From Pseudomonadota bacterium (GTDB lineage: Bacteria; Pseudomonadota; Alphaproteobacteria; Acetobacterales; Acetobacteraceae), in the NCBI GenBank assembly GCA_021826225.1, contig JAKBAV010000006.1, positions 1 to 64,000 on the forward strand: a stretch of 64,000 nt of DNA, given 5' to 3'. Shown piece after piece: positions 1-10,184 of this stretch. The notes beneath the pieces were generated by a model. The model did no database searches and was not told the DNA's origin. It saw only the letters and a program-made list of their open reading frames with translations. Within the stretch, counting starts at the first letter, position 1; the number at the start of each line of letters is the position of its first letter. A program made the translations under genes and the position numbers.

Positions 1-123
1 GACCATGTCTGGGTCACGCCCGACCTCAAGCCCGGCCTGCAAAGCCATAAGGTGCTGCGCGCCGCACGGGATTGGGAACAGCCTTCCGACCATGTGCCCG
101 TGGCGGTATCACTGGAAGTCTGA
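1..123 (+). CDS. xthA: exodeoxyribonuclease III, C-terminal fragment
   Basis: The window opens inside this gene. Frame 1 reads 40 residues to a TGA at 121-123. They include an initial DHVWV and a terminal SDHVPVAVSLEV. The SDHxPV motif near the C terminus is the hallmark of the exonuclease III/AP endonuclease family, where the Asp-His pair belongs to the catalytic centre. The enzyme acts in base-excision repair at abasic sites. Only about 15 percent of the usual ~260 residues is present, so xthA versus another EEP-family nuclease rests on this motif alone. Confidence 0.75.
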   Translation, partial: DHVWVTPDLKPGLQSHKVLRAARDWEQPSDHVPVAVSLEV

Positions 124-209
124 CGAGCGGCTGACGCATGGCTCTCAAATGAATTCCGCGCGTGCAACATGGCGCCGATCCGCCCATATGAAATGGCATG
201 AGGAGTGTT

Positions 210-290
210 ATGAAGTTTTCACTGCCATCCAAATGCGTCATCGTGCTGGCCTTTGCCGCTGGCGTGGCCTTGGCCGCCATTACCGGCTGA
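210..290 (+). CDS. possible 26-residue membrane or signal-peptide-like small protein
   Basis: An ATG at 210 follows a good Shine-Dalgarno AGGAG at 201-205. It encodes a basic start (MKFSLPSK) and a hydrophobic stretch VIVLAFAAGVALAAITG before a TGA at 288-290. It sits between xthA and the convergent phosphatase gene. Past the TGA the same frame continues A-L-P-E-H-A-Y-A, which could be the rest of a secreted protein cut by a stop, but that part overlaps the phosphatase 3' end and may be chance. No family is recognised. Ribosome site and hydrophobicity are the only support. Confidence 0.3.
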   Translation: MKFSLPSKCVIVLAFAAGVALAAITG

Positions 291-307
291 GCTTTGCCAG
301 AACACGC

Positions 308-859
308 CTATGCACCGGCCGTGACATCCCAGCCTGAATCACTGGGCACACAGTGCAGCGGCACCGCGTTGGGGGTGAGGCCTAGTTTGGGCAGGCCCAT
401 GAGATCGCGCAGAGCCCGGAACACACCGCCATGAGCGACGATGAGCAATTTGCCCTGGTTGGGCAGAATGCGCGCCATCGTGGTTTCAACCCGTAACAGC
501 ACCGCGCTGAAGCTTTCGGCATTTGGCGGGGTGTAGCGGCCTTCGAGCCATTCGGGGAACCAGGGAAGCAACGGTTTGCCCTCCATCCCCCCAAAAATGA
601 CTTCGCGCAGATCGGGTTCGTATCGCACGGGCAGGCGCAGGAACTCGTTGATGATTTCCGTGGTTTCGCGGGTGCGCCGCATGGGCGAGGAAATGATGCC
701 GGTAATCCCCTGTCCGGCCAGCAGCGGGGCTGCCTGCTCCGCCTGAGCGCGGCCGGTGGCGTTGAGCGGGATGTCGAGCGCGCCCTGGCTGAGGCCGGCG
801 GCATTATAGTCGGTTTCACCGTGACGAAGGAACCAGAAGGGGGTTGGCGGGAGACTCAC
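308..859 (-). CDS. histidine phosphatase family protein (phosphoglycerate-mutase fold)
   Basis: The 183-residue protein opens with FLRHGETDYN, the RHG motif whose His is phosphorylated during catalysis in this superfamily. It later shows SSPMRRTRET and IVAHGGVFRAL, which carries the second catalytic His. Its length suits a small cytoplasmic phosphatase (alpha-ribazole or phosphosugar phosphatase type); the substrate cannot be read from the sequence. I chose the GTG at 859 because it overlaps the TGA of the preceding GST gene as GTGA; an upstream start in the open frame would give an unlikely Arg-rich leader. It is co-transcribed with the GST gene. Confidence 0.85.
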   Translation of the reverse strand: MSLPPTPFWFLRHGETDYNAAGLSQGALDIPLNATGRAQAEQAAPLLAGQGITGIISSPMRRTRETTEIINEFLRLPVRYEPDLREVIFGGMEGKPLLPWFPEWLEGRYTPPNAESFSAVLLRVETTMARILPNQGKLLIVAHGGVFRALRDLMGLPKLGLTPNAVPLHCVPSDSGWDVTAGA

Positions 860-1473
860 TCTAGCCCTTCGGCGGCCAAAGCGCGCTGCACGGCGGGGCG
901 GGCGCGCATGCGGGCGCAATGCGCGGCGATGTTGTCCGGCACACTCATGGTTTCGCGGCGTGTGGCCCAGTTTTCCAGGTAGAACAATACGGTATCGGCG
1001 ATAGAGTAGTCCCCCAGCAGCCAGGCCCTGGCACCGAGCGCCTCGCTGAGCAGTTTAAGACCGGAGCGGACCATGTCGCGGCCGGTGGTCTGAATCGCGG
1101 GTTCATCGGCCGTGGTGGGGGTGAAGGCGGCGGGGCGGAAAATGCGGGTGAAGCCGCGCATATGCACGGTGGCGACCATGTATTCCACCAGTTCCAGTAG
1201 CCGCGCCTCGCCTTCGATGCTGCCGGGCAGCAAGCGGGCTTCGGCATTGGCACGGGCCAGATACCAGGCGATGGCGGGGAGCTCGGTGAGCAGCGTGCCA
1301 TCATCGCGGAGCAGGGCCGGCACCTTGGCTTTCGGGTTGAGCGTGACGTAAGGCGGCTTGTACTGCGCGCCGCTCCGCAGATCGACCAGTTCCGCCTCGA
1401 AAGGCTTGCCGATTTCCTCGAGGATGATGTGGATGGCGATGGCGCAGCTGTTCGGGGAATAAAAGAGTTTCAT
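856..1473 (-). CDS. glutathione S-transferase family protein
   Basis: This 205-residue protein has the thioredoxin-like GST N-terminal domain (about residues 1-80: MKLFYSPNSCAIAIHIILEE, then VPALLRDDGTLLTE with the cis-Pro and the Glu/Ser that bind glutathione). An alpha-helical C-terminal domain follows. A Ser-Cys near residues 8-10 marks the beta-class-like active site typical of proteobacteria. It lies 16 nt downstream of prs and overlaps the phosphatase gene by 4 nt. The physiological substrate is unknown; detoxification or a redox role is inferred from the family. Confidence 0.85.
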   Translation of the reverse strand: MKLFYSPNSCAIAIHIILEEIGKPFEAELVDLRSGAQYKPPYVTLNPKAKVPALLRDDGTLLTELPAIAWYLARANAEARLLPGSIEGEARLLELVEYMVATVHMRGFTRIFRPAAFTPTTADEPAIQTTGRDMVRSGLKLLSEALGARAWLLGDYSIADTVLFYLENWATRRETMSVPDNIAAHCARMRARPAVQRALAAEGLE

Positions 1474-1489
1474 GCGCGCCCTCCAGGGC

Positions 1490-2422
1490 TTAGTCGAACA
1501 GTGAGCTGACGGAACTTTCCGTGGAGATGCGGCGCATGGCCTCGGCCAGCAAGGGGGCGATGGAGAGCTGGCGGATATTGCTCGCCAGCCGCACGGCCTC
1601 GGTGCCCATGATGGAATCGGTAATCGTCAACATGCCGATCGGCGAGGCCGCGATGCGCGCCACGGCGCCGCCAGAGAGCACGCCATGGGTCACATAGACC
1701 TCGACAGAATTGGCGCCATTGGCGAGCAAGGCCTCGGCGGCGTTGCACAAGGTGCCGCCGGAATCGACGATATCATCGATCAGGATGCAGTCACGCCCCT
1801 CGACTTCGCCAATGATGTTCATCACCTCGGACACCCCGGCGCGCTCGCGGCGCTTGTCGATGATGGCAAGATCGGTATTGAGGCGCGTGGCGACGATGCG
1901 GGCGCGCAGCACGCCGCCGACATCAGGGCTCACGATCATCGGCGAGCGGCCGGCGAAGCGCTGCTCTATATCCTGCGAGAAGAGCGGCGCGACGGTGAGG
2001 TTGTCCACGGGAATATCAAAAAAACCCTGGATCTGGCCGGCATGCAGATCCATCGTGAGCACGCGGTTGGCGCCCGCCTCGGTGATGAGGTTCGCGACCA
2101 GCTTGGCGGAAATCGGCGTGCGGGAGCCTGATTTGCGGTCCTGCCGGGCATAGCCGAAATAGGGGATCACGGGGGTGATGCGACGTGCCGAGGCACGGCG
2201 CAGCGCATCACAGGTGATCAGCAGCTCCATGAGATTATCATTGGTCGGGTAGGAGGTGCTCTGCATGATGAACACATCCTCACCGCGCACGTTCTCCTGG
2301 ATTTCAACGAAAACCTCCATATCGGCGAAGCGGCGGATGGAGGCTTTGGCGAGTGGCAGGCTCAAACCGGCGGCTACAGCTTCGGCCAGCGGGCGGTTGC
2401 TGTTGCAGGCGACAATTTTCAT
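1490..2422 (-). CDS. prs: ribose-phosphate pyrophosphokinase
   Basis: PRPP synthetase, 310 residues, a normal length. It converts ribose 5-phosphate and ATP into PRPP for nucleotides, His, Trp and NAD. Visible motifs are the flexible-loop [11 protein letters not shown] (residues 93-103), the metal-binding [11 protein letters not shown] (125-135) and the PRPP-binding loop DDIVDSGGT (216-224). It is the first of a prs-GST-phosphatase run, starting 61 nt beyond the end of proC. The ATG at 2422 gives the canonical N terminus [17 protein letters not shown]. Confidence 0.97.
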   Translation of the reverse strand: MKIVACNSNRPLAEAVAAGLSLPLAKASIRRFADMEVFVEIQENVRGEDVFIMQSTSYPTNDNLMELLITCDALRRASARRITPVIPYFGYARQDRKSGSRTPISAKLVANLITEAGANRVLTMDLHAGQIQGFFDIPVDNLTVAPLFSQDIEQRFAGRSPMIVSPDVGGVLRARIVATRLNTDLAIIDKRRERAGVSEVMNIIGEVEGRDCILIDDIVDSGGTLCNAAEALLANGANSVEVYVTHGVLSGGAVARIAASPIGMLTITDSIMGTEAVRLASNIRQLSIAPLLAEAMRRISTESSVSSLFD

Positions 2423-2483
2423 GAGGTGGGCTTCCCGGTCTTGCTACGCAGGCGGTGTAGCAACGGGAGGGGCGGCTTGTAAA

Positions 2484-3290
2484 TCAAGCGGAGAGCGCGC
2501 GGGAGCGTTCCGTGGCGGCGGCGATGGCTTTACGGAAAATTTCCGGCAGAGCGTCATCCGCGCGCAACAGTTTGAGCGCCTCGGCAGTGGTCCCGCCGGG
2601 CGAGGTGACGTTGATACGCAAGGTGGCGGCATCCTCATCCGAGGCGGCGAGCAGGGCGGCGGAGCCGATCACGGTCTGGCGGGCAAGCTGGCGGGCAAGC
2701 TCCGGGGGCAGGCCCTGGTCTAGCCCGGCCTGCTCCATTAGCTCGGTGAGGAGGAACACATAGGCCGGGCCGCCGCCGGAAATCGCGGTGACCGCATCAA
2801 GCTGCGCCTCGTCGCTGATCCAGGCCACGGCGCCGGTGGCGGCGAGCAGGGCATGGGCCAGTTCGCGCTGGTGCGGCGCGACATGGCTGCAGGGATACGC
2901 CACGGTGATGCCCTGGCGCACCGCGGCCGGGGTATTGGGCATGGCGCGCACGATGGCGGCCTCGCGGCCAACGGATTGGGCAATGGCATGGATGGTTTTA
3001 CCGGCCATGATGGAAATAACCAAGGCATGTGCCGCAAACCGGGCGTAGGCGGGGAGCACCGCCGCCGCCATTTGCGGCTTTACCGCCAGAATAATGGCTT
3101 CCGGCGTGAAGCCGAACGGTATTTCAGTGGCATCCGCGACCACGGTGATGCCGGGGCCCGCCAGCTTGGCGGCCTCCGGCGAAGGATCGACGATAACAGC
3201 CTGGGAGAGCCCCTGCTCGCGCCAGCCGGCGAGCATGGCGGAACCCATGCGGCCGCCCCCGACGAGAAGAATGGAAGGAAGCGTTGTCAT
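2484..3290 (-). CDS. proC: pyrroline-5-carboxylate reductase
   Basis: The 268-residue enzyme makes the last step of proline synthesis, reducing pyrroline-5-carboxylate with NAD(P)H. An N-terminal Rossmann motif VGGGRMGSAM (residues 10-19) binds the nucleotide. The C-terminal part carries AVTAISGGGPAYVFLL and NVTSPGGTTAEAL, which are the family signature. The ATG at 3290 leaves a 63-nt gap to the preceding YbjN gene. Its length is close to the E. coli enzyme and it appears intact. Confidence 0.97.
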   Translation of the reverse strand: MTTLPSILLVGGGRMGSAMLAGWREQGLSQAVIVDPSPEAAKLAGPGITVVADATEIPFGFTPEAIILAVKPQMAAAVLPAYARFAAHALVISIMAGKTIHAIAQSVGREAAIVRAMPNTPAAVRQGITVAYPCSHVAPHQRELAHALLAATGAVAWISDEAQLDAVTAISGGGPAYVFLLTELMEQAGLDQGLPPELARQLARQTVIGSAALLAASDEDAATLRINVTSPGGTTAEALKLLRADDALPEIFRKAIAAATERSRALSA

Positions 3291-3353
3291 GCGCTCCCTA
3301 TCTCAGAGGAGGCCACCCAAGTCCACCACCCGGCGCGAGACGGGTAGTCTCCC

Positions 3354-3863
3354 TCAGGCTTCGCCGACACATTCCAGCATGGCGGCATCCAGCGCTTCGT
3401 CGGCGCTCTTGCCACCCCACAGCACGAACTGGAAAGCCGGGAAAAACCGCTCGCATTCGGTCATGGCGATATCAACCAGATCCTCGATGGACTCCGCCGC
3501 CGCGCTCGGTGTGCCGCGCAGCAGCATGGAATGGCGGTAGATCGGCATGCCGGTCTCCTCATCCATGCCGAAATGGCCAATCCAAAGACGCTCATTGGCT
3601 TTCGCGAGCAATTCATACAGGCCGCCGCGCTGCTTCGGCGGGGCTTTCATGTCAAACGCGGCGGAAAAATGCATGACGGAAATTTCGTCCGACCAGCAGA
3701 AAAACAACCCGTAATCGCACCATTTACCATGGCCTTCGGCGGCCAGCTCGGAATCCGAGCGGCGATCGTAGACCCATTCATTGGCGGAAACCACTTGCTC
3801 GACCAGATCGAGCGGGTTGGAGACGGAGGTTACGTCTTCTTCGTAAAGAGCGAGGCTCGTCAT
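3354..3863 (-). CDS. YbjN domain-containing protein
   Basis: A 169-residue acidic protein matching the YbjN family: early segment NPLDLVEQVVSANEWVYDRRS, middle GLFFCWSDEISVMHFSAAFDMK, and a C-terminal WGGKSADEALDAAMLECVGEA. YbjN proteins resemble type III secretion chaperones in fold and have been tied to stress and motility phenotypes, but no biochemical activity is established. The ATG at 3863 is preceded by CAAGGAGAC, a strong ribosome site; the longer open frame upstream has none. It heads a run toward proC and is divergent from the TPR gene. Confidence 0.85.
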   Translation of the reverse strand: MTSLALYEEDVTSVSNPLDLVEQVVSANEWVYDRRSDSELAAEGHGKWCDYGLFFCWSDEISVMHFSAAFDMKAPPKQRGGLYELLAKANERLWIGHFGMDEETGMPIYRHSMLLRGTPSAAAESIEDLVDIAMTECERFFPAFQFVLWGGKSADEALDAAMLECVGEA

Positions 3864-4117
3864 GCACAAGTCTCCTTGGGCGTCTGATGTGTCGGGTGAG
3901 ACGATGCTGGAGGCTGCGCCGCTCCCAGTGTTTCTCCCCGCGAATCGGAGTTTACCGGGATTCACAGAATACGGGCAATCAAATATGCATAACCCCAACG
4001 GGGCGGGTCATGTCCGGCCTTCTCGGCTGCAACGCCTCCACCCCCTGCCCTGTTTTATGCCAGACTCTTGCCAAGACCATCAGCCGTGCCCAGACTTGTG
4101 GCTATAGGAGTTTGATT

Positions 4118-4870
4118 ATGAGACGTTTATGGGCCGTCCCACTGTTTTTCGCCGGCGCGCTGCTGCTTGCGGCTCCCGCCATCGCACAGAGCGCCCCGGG
4201 CCAGGGCGCCGCGACGCAGACGCCGGCGCAGATTCAGGCCTTGATCGCTGGCGGCCAGCCAGGCCAGGCCGTTGCAGCGCTGGATGACGTTCTGGCGGTA
4301 CATCCGAAAAGCGGGGTGGCCTGGTATCTGCTGGCCGAGGCCTATGATGCGCAGGGCGACGAGGCCGATGCCGGCTCGGCGCTGAACATGGCGGCGCGAA
4401 GCTCGCCCGGCCTGCCCTTTGCCAATAAGCCGCAGCTCGCGGCGATGCAGGCGCGCATCGCGGGCAGCCAGCCGCATGCGGGCAATGGCGGGCATACCGC
4501 CATGCTGGTCATCGGCGGGCTGATCCTGCTCGTGGTGCTGCTGCGCTTTTTGCCCGGGCGCGGCGTGGCGGCACGCAATTACGGCTACACTCAGCCGCCA
4601 CCGCCGCCTGGCACGCCGCCCTACGGGTTTGGTTATGGCCCGCCCCAGGGCGGCGGCGGGATAGGGAGCGCGCTGATGGGCGGGCTTGCCGCCGGGGCCG
4701 GGTTTGCCGCCGGGGAACGCATTATTGATGGCATGATGGGCCAAAATGCTGGCCTGCCGGCAGGGGGGAACGATCCCGCCCGCGATGACGGGCTCATCGG
4801 CAATCCCGGCTGGGATGACGGTTCCAGCAATTCCGGCAGTGACGATCTGAGCAATACGGACTGGTCATAG
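4118..4870 (+). CDS. membrane-anchored TPR-like protein with Gly/Pro-rich tail
   Basis: The 250-residue product has a signal peptide (MRRLWAVPLFFAGALLLAAP, probable cut after AIA at 23). One or two TPR-like helical units follow at 35-95 (AVAALDDVLAVHPKSGVAWYLLAEAYDAQG). A membrane segment lies near 127-144 (TAMLVIGGLILLVVLLRF), then a Pro/Gly/Tyr-rich region with a glycine-zipper-like GGLAAGAGFAAGERI. The acidic tail is Ser/Asn/Asp-rich. ATAGGAG at 4103-4109 is the ribosome site. The architecture suggests a periplasmic scaffold tethered to the inner membrane. Function unknown. Confidence 0.75.
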   Translation: MRRLWAVPLFFAGALLLAAPAIAQSAPGQGAATQTPAQIQALIAGGQPGQAVAALDDVLAVHPKSGVAWYLLAEAYDAQGDEADAGSALNMAARSSPGLPFANKPQLAAMQARIAGSQPHAGNGGHTAMLVIGGLILLVVLLRFLPGRGVAARNYGYTQPPPPPGTPPYGFGYGPPQGGGGIGSALMGGLAAGAGFAAGERIIDGMMGQNAGLPAGGNDPARDDGLIGNPGWDDGSSNSGSDDLSNTDWS

Positions 4871-4891
4871 CCCCCCCGCTCGCGCGGGGGG
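4871..4891. terminator. G/C hairpin between convergent genes
   Basis: An 8-bp perfect stem (CCCCCCGC / GCGGGGGG) with a TCGC loop lies directly after the TPR gene stop and before the convergent eno stop. There is no T-run on either side, so it may be a weak or factor-assisted terminator. Confidence 0.5.
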
Positions 4892-4922
4892 CATGATTTC
4901 CGAGACCTCGCGCGCCGCGCGG

Positions 4923-6200
<1,278 letters not shown>

Positions 6201-6260
6201 TCAGGACTCCTGTTGCTGCTCCCGGGCGGGGTAGCCGAAGCCCCGGGCTGAGGCAAGTTT

Positions 6261-6290
6261 AAGGGCGTCCATCATGCGATGAACGCCCTT
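6261..6290. terminator. hairpin downstream of cysQ, upstream of eno
   Basis: Inverted repeat AAGGGCGTCCATC / GATGAACGCCCTT with one mismatch and a 4-nt loop: a 13-bp stem. On the minus strand it follows the cysQ stop by about 20 nt and is trailed by TTAAACTT, only a partial T-run. It probably ends the cysDNCQ transcript, leaving about 60 nt for an eno promoter. Confidence 0.55.
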
Positions 6291-6311
6291 ATTTCCGGGA
6301 CAAATAGCGGC

Positions 6312-7043
6312 TCAGGCGGCGGCTTGTTGCAGCGCCGCGAGGATGCCGGGGACCAGGTGCTTCTGGCAGATCAGCAGATCCGGCAGATACGGGTCGGCAT
6401 TGTTGTAGACCAGAGGCGAGCCATCGGCCCGCGAGGCGTGGAGGCCGGCGGCAATGGCGACGGCGGCGGGGGCGCAATTATCCCATTCATACTGGCCGCC
6501 GGTATGCAGATAGATATCGGCCTCCCCGCGCAATACAGCCATGGCTTTGGCACCGGCCGAGCCCATGGGCACCAACTCGGCATTCAGCGCCTCCGCCACC
6601 GCGACGGCTTCCTTGGCCGGGCGGGTGCGGCTGACCAGCACGCGCAGACGCTGTGCCACGGAGGGCAGCGGTTGTGGCACCGAGGTGAGCGTGACGCCAA
6701 GCCCCGGCAGGGCAACGGCACCCACCACCGGCTTGCCATCGATGGCAAGGGCGATATGCACTGCCCAGTCGGTGCGGCGCTCGCCATATTCACGCGTGCC
6801 GTCGAGCGGATCGACAATCCAGACGCGGCTGGATTTCAGCCGCTCCGCATTGTCCTTTTCCTCTTCGGAGAGGATGGCGTCATCGGGGCGCTGTTGCTTC
6901 AGCGCCTCGATGATGAAGCCGTTGGCAACGCGGTCGCCCGCCTTGCCCAACGCCTTCTCGGAGAACAGCCCGGATTGCTGCAATTCGAGCAGCAGCTTGC
7001 CGGAGACGGTCGCGATATGCGCCGCCAGTTCAAGATCCGTCAT
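6312..7043 (-). CDS. cysQ: 3'(2'),5'-bisphosphate nucleotidase CysQ
   Basis: A 243-residue inositol-monophosphatase-fold enzyme that hydrolyses PAP, the by-product of PAPS-dependent reactions, to AMP. It shows the metal-binding motif DPLDGTREYGERRTDW and an upstream EEEKDN, plus the C-terminal GGQYEWDNCAPAAVAIAAGL signature (WDxxA). Its ATG overlaps the cysNC stop as ATGA, which fits PAP removal being produced in step with PAPS. Operon membership favours CysQ over a plain inositol phosphatase. Confidence 0.93.
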   Translation of the reverse strand: MTDLELAAHIATVSGKLLLELQQSGLFSEKALGKAGDRVANGFIIEALKQQRPDDAILSEEEKDNAERLKSSRVWIVDPLDGTREYGERRTDWAVHIALAIDGKPVVGAVALPGLGVTLTSVPQPLPSVAQRLRVLVSRTRPAKEAVAVAEALNAELVPMGSAGAKAMAVLRGEADIYLHTGGQYEWDNCAPAAVAIAAGLHASRADGSPLVYNNADPYLPDLLICQKHLVPGILAALQQAAA

Positions 7044-8956
7044 GGTATCAGTTTCGCGATGATCAGATCCGCCGCCTCTTCCGCTGTCAGCTTGGAGGTG
7101 TCGATGTGGATTTCCGGCTGCTGCGGCGCTTCATACGGGCTGTCTATGCCTGTGAAATTCTTCAGCTCGCCGGCGCGGGCCTTTTTGTACAGCCCCTTCA
7201 CGTCGCGCGACTCTGCATCTGCGAGCGTGGTATCGATGAAGATTTCGATGAACTCGCCCGGCGCCATCATGCTCCGCACCATTTCGCGCTCGGAGCGGAA
7301 TGGCGAGATGAAGGCGGTAACGACGATGAGCCCGGCATCGGTCATCAGCTTCGCCACCTCACCCACGCGGCGGATGTTCTCGATGCGGTCGGCATCGGTG
7401 AAGCCGAGATCCTTGTTGAGACCATGGCGGACATTATCGCCATCGAGCAGGAAGGTGTGGCGGTTCATCCGCACCAGTTTCTTCTCGACCAGATTGGCGA
7501 TGGTGGATTTGCCGGCGCCCGAAAGTCCGGTGAACCACAGCACGCCGGCATTCTGGTTCTTGAGCTTGGCATGCGTCTCACGCGAAACGTCGAGGGGCTG
7601 CCAATGTACGTTCTGCGAACGGCGCAACGAAAAATTGATCATGCCGGCGCCGACGGTGGCATTCGTCATCTTGTCGATGACGATGAAGCCGCCCAGGGCG
7701 CGGTTATCCGCATAGGGCTCGAAGGGGATCGGCTTGTCAGTGGCGATGTTGGTGACGCCGATGGAATTCAGCTCCAGCGTTTTCGCGGCCATATGCTCCA
7801 GCGTGTTCACGTTCACGAGGTATTTTGGCGGATGGATGACGGCCGAGACGAGCTGCGTGCCGATTTTCAGCCAGTATGCACGGCCGGGGGTGAGCGCCTC
7901 ATCGGCCATCCACACCAGATTGACCTCGAACTGGTCCGCCACCTGCACCGGCGCATCGGCCAGCGTGATCACATCGCCGCGCGAGCAATCCACCTCATCG
8001 GCGAAGCAGAGCGTGACGGACTGGCCGGCCACGGCTTTCGGCAGGTCGCCATCGAAGGTGACGATGCGCGAGACCGTGGAGGTTTTGCCCGAAGGCAGCA
8101 CGCGTACGGCATCGCCCGGCTTCACCACGCCTGTGGAAATCAGCCCGGAGAAGCCCCGGAAGTCGAGATTCGGGCGGTTGACCCATTGCACCGGCAAGCG
8201 GAAGTTTTTCGCCTGATCGGCCGTCACATCGAGCTCGACCGTTTCCAGATGCTGGATGAGCGGCATGCCGGTATACCAGGGCGTGTTCTCGGATTTGGTG
8301 GTGATATTGTCGCCCATGAAACCCGAGATCGGCATCGGCGTGAAGTTCTTGATGCCGATACTATCCGCGAACTGCCGGTAATCGGCGATGATCGCATCAT
8401 ATTTGTCGTGATCGTAGCCGATGAGGTCCATCTTGTTGACGGCGACGACAAGGTTACGGATGCCGATGAGATGCGCGAGATAGGAATGCCGGCGCGTCTG
8501 CGTCAACACGCCCTTGCGCGCGTCGATAAGGATGACGGCGAGATCGGCAGTGGAAGCACCGGTGACCATGTTGCGCGTGTATTGCTCATGGCCGGGCGTA
8601 TCCGCCACGATGAACTTGCGCTTCTCGGTGGCAAAGAAACGATAGGCCACATCGATGGTGATGCCCTGCTCGCGCTCGGCGGCGAGGCCATCGACCAGCA
8701 GCGCGAAATCGATATTCTGCCCCTGGGTGCCGAATTTTTTGGAATCGGCTTCGACCGCGGCGAGTTGATCCTCGAAGATCATCTTGGAATCATACAGCAG
8801 CCGCCCGATCAGGGTGGATTTGCCATCATCGACCGAGCCGCAGGTGATGAAGCGCAGCAGAGATTTATGCTGATGCTGCACCAGATACGCATCGATATCC
8901 GCGGCGATCAGCTCGTCGGTAACGTAGGAGCTTTCCTTATGCGTGGTTTCGGACAT
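7040..8956 (-). CDS. cysNC: bifunctional sulfate adenylyltransferase subunit 1 / adenylylsulfate kinase
   Basis: A 638-residue fusion. Residues 1-440 are the CysN GTPase with GSVDDGKST (40-48), DTPGHE (119-124) and NKMD (174-177), followed by EF-Tu-like barrel domains. Residues 441-638 are APS kinase with P-loop FTGLSGAGKST (475-485) and the later FIDTTLADAESRDVKGLYKKARAG. CysN couples GTP hydrolysis to APS formation with CysD; the CysC part phosphorylates APS to PAPS. Start overlaps the cysD stop by one base (TGATG). Fused NodQ-like CysNC is common in alphaproteobacteria. Confidence 0.97.
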   Translation of the reverse strand: MSETTHKESSYVTDELIAADIDAYLVQHQHKSLLRFITCGSVDDGKSTLIGRLLYDSKMIFEDQLAAVEADSKKFGTQGQNIDFALLVDGLAAEREQGITIDVAYRFFATEKRKFIVADTPGHEQYTRNMVTGASTADLAVILIDARKGVLTQTRRHSYLAHLIGIRNLVVAVNKMDLIGYDHDKYDAIIADYRQFADSIGIKNFTPMPISGFMGDNITTKSENTPWYTGMPLIQHLETVELDVTADQAKNFRLPVQWVNRPNLDFRGFSGLISTGVVKPGDAVRVLPSGKTSTVSRIVTFDGDLPKAVAGQSVTLCFADEVDCSRGDVITLADAPVQVADQFEVNLVWMADEALTPGRAYWLKIGTQLVSAVIHPPKYLVNVNTLEHMAAKTLELNSIGVTNIATDKPIPFEPYADNRALGGFIVIDKMTNATVGAGMINFSLRRSQNVHWQPLDVSRETHAKLKNQNAGVLWFTGLSGAGKSTIANLVEKKLVRMNRHTFLLDGDNVRHGLNKDLGFTDADRIENIRRVGEVAKLMTDAGLIVVTAFISPFRSEREMVRSMMAPGEFIEIFIDTTLADAESRDVKGLYKKARAGELKNFTGIDSPYEAPQQPEIHIDTSKLTAEEAADLIIAKLIP

Positions 8957-9876
8957 CAGAAATACCCCTCCTGCTTCTTCTTCTCCATGCTGGCGCCGCC
9001 AGCATCCTTATCAATCACGCGGCCCTGGCGCTCCGATGTCGTGGTCAGTAGCATTTCCTGGATGACCTCGGGGAGCGTCTTGGCCTCGGACTCAACGGCA
9101 CCCGAAAGCGGGTAGCAGCCAAGCGTGCGGAACCTTATCGATTTCATTTCCGGCACTTCGCCGGGGCGAAGCGGGAAGCGCTCGTCATCCACCATGATGG
9201 TCAGCCCATCGCGCTCCACCGTGGGCCGCTTATCCGCGAAATACAGCGGCACGATGGGGATGTTTTCAAGATGAATGTACTGCCAGATATCCAGCTCGGT
9301 CCAGTTGGAGATCGGGAACACGCGGATGCTCTCGCCCTTGGCCTTGCGCGCGTTGTACAGATTCCAGATTTCCGGGCGCTGGCTCTTCGGGTCCCATCGA
9401 TGATTGGCCGAGCGGAACGAGAAGATGCGCTCCTTGGCGCGGCTCTTTTCCTCATCGCGCCGGGCGCCGCCGAAAGCCGCGTCAAAACCGTATTTGTCGA
9501 GCGCCTGTTTGAGCCCTTCGGTCTTCCACATATCGGTGTGCAGGGGCCCATGGTCAAACGGGTTGATGCCCTTGGCCTTGGCCTCCGGGTTCTGGTAAAC
9601 CAGCAATTCCATTCCGCTTTCGGCCGCCATGCGGTCGCGCAGCTCGTACATCGCCTTGAATTTCCATGTGGTGTCGACATGCAGCAGCGGAAAGGGCGGC
9701 GGGCTCGGGTAGAAGGCCTTGCGCGCGAGATGCAGCATAACCGCGGAATCCTTACCCACGGAATACAGCATCACCGGCTTCTCGGTCTCGGCGACGACCT
9801 CCCGCATGATATGGATAGATTCCGCTTCCAGACGCTGCAGATGCGTCAGTGTCACCGTATCAGTCACGGCATCCAT
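8956..9876 (-). CDS. cysD: sulfate adenylyltransferase subunit 2
   Basis: A 306-residue ATP-alpha-hydrolase that adenylates sulfate to APS in complex with CysN. The PP-loop is [16 protein letters not shown] near residues 38-53. Other family segments are [20 protein letters not shown] and [21 protein letters not shown] (the latter helps bind substrate). First gene of cysD-cysNC-cysQ; the ATG at 9876 follows AAGGAG at 9887-9892. No cysH or sulfite reductase gene is in the window, so the PAPS may be used for assimilation, sulfation or both. Confidence 0.97.
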   Translation of the reverse strand: MDAVTDTVTLTHLQRLEAESIHIMREVVAETEKPVMLYSVGKDSAVMLHLARKAFYPSPPPFPLLHVDTTWKFKAMYELRDRMAAESGMELLVYQNPEAKAKGINPFDHGPLHTDMWKTEGLKQALDKYGFDAAFGGARRDEEKSRAKERIFSFRSANHRWDPKSQRPEIWNLYNARKAKGESIRVFPISNWTELDIWQYIHLENIPIVPLYFADKRPTVERDGLTIMVDDERFPLRPGEVPEMKSIRFRTLGCYPLSGAVESEAKTLPEVIQEMLLTTTSERQGRVIDKDAGGASMEKKKQEGYF

Positions 9877-10184
9877 ACAACCCGTCTCCTTGCTCTATAC
9901 ATGGCTCAATACATGAGGCCTCGCCCGGTCTATCCGGGGCGTTGCGAATTAATTGGCATGGCAAGTAAGGCCAGGCAAATGTTAAAGACGCGACAAAACG
10001 GCCAAAGCATCGCCAACAAGCCATGAAAGGAGGGGGCGTTACCGGCCAAAACGAAGATTAACACCCTGCCCGGGCGGTGCACGGAAGCAAACCCCAAAAC
10101 CGCATGCTTTGGCGGAAGAAATATTTTTTAAGCGAATTTTCGGTATTAGCGGCTCAAACAGGCCAAATCCAGCGCGCGGCGCGC
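9877..10184. promoter_or_regulatory. 308-bp intergenic region: cysD leader and lpxC 3' side
   Basis: No convincing gene. On the cysD side I see the ribosome site CTCCTT (9887-9892, minus strand), a 7-bp direct repeat ATACATG at 9897-9903 and 9909-9915, and a 5-bp stem CCCGG/CCGGG (9924-9937). On the lpxC side there is a short stem CCGC/GCGG with a TTTT tail on the minus strand (around 10098-10114), a weak terminator candidate. The cysD promoter should lie here but no clear -35/-10 pair stands out. Confidence 0.4.

Noticed and set aside
7106..9115. A 669-codon plus-strand open frame opposite cysNC
   Set aside because: Antisense shadow of cysNC and cysD; no domain or sensible start.
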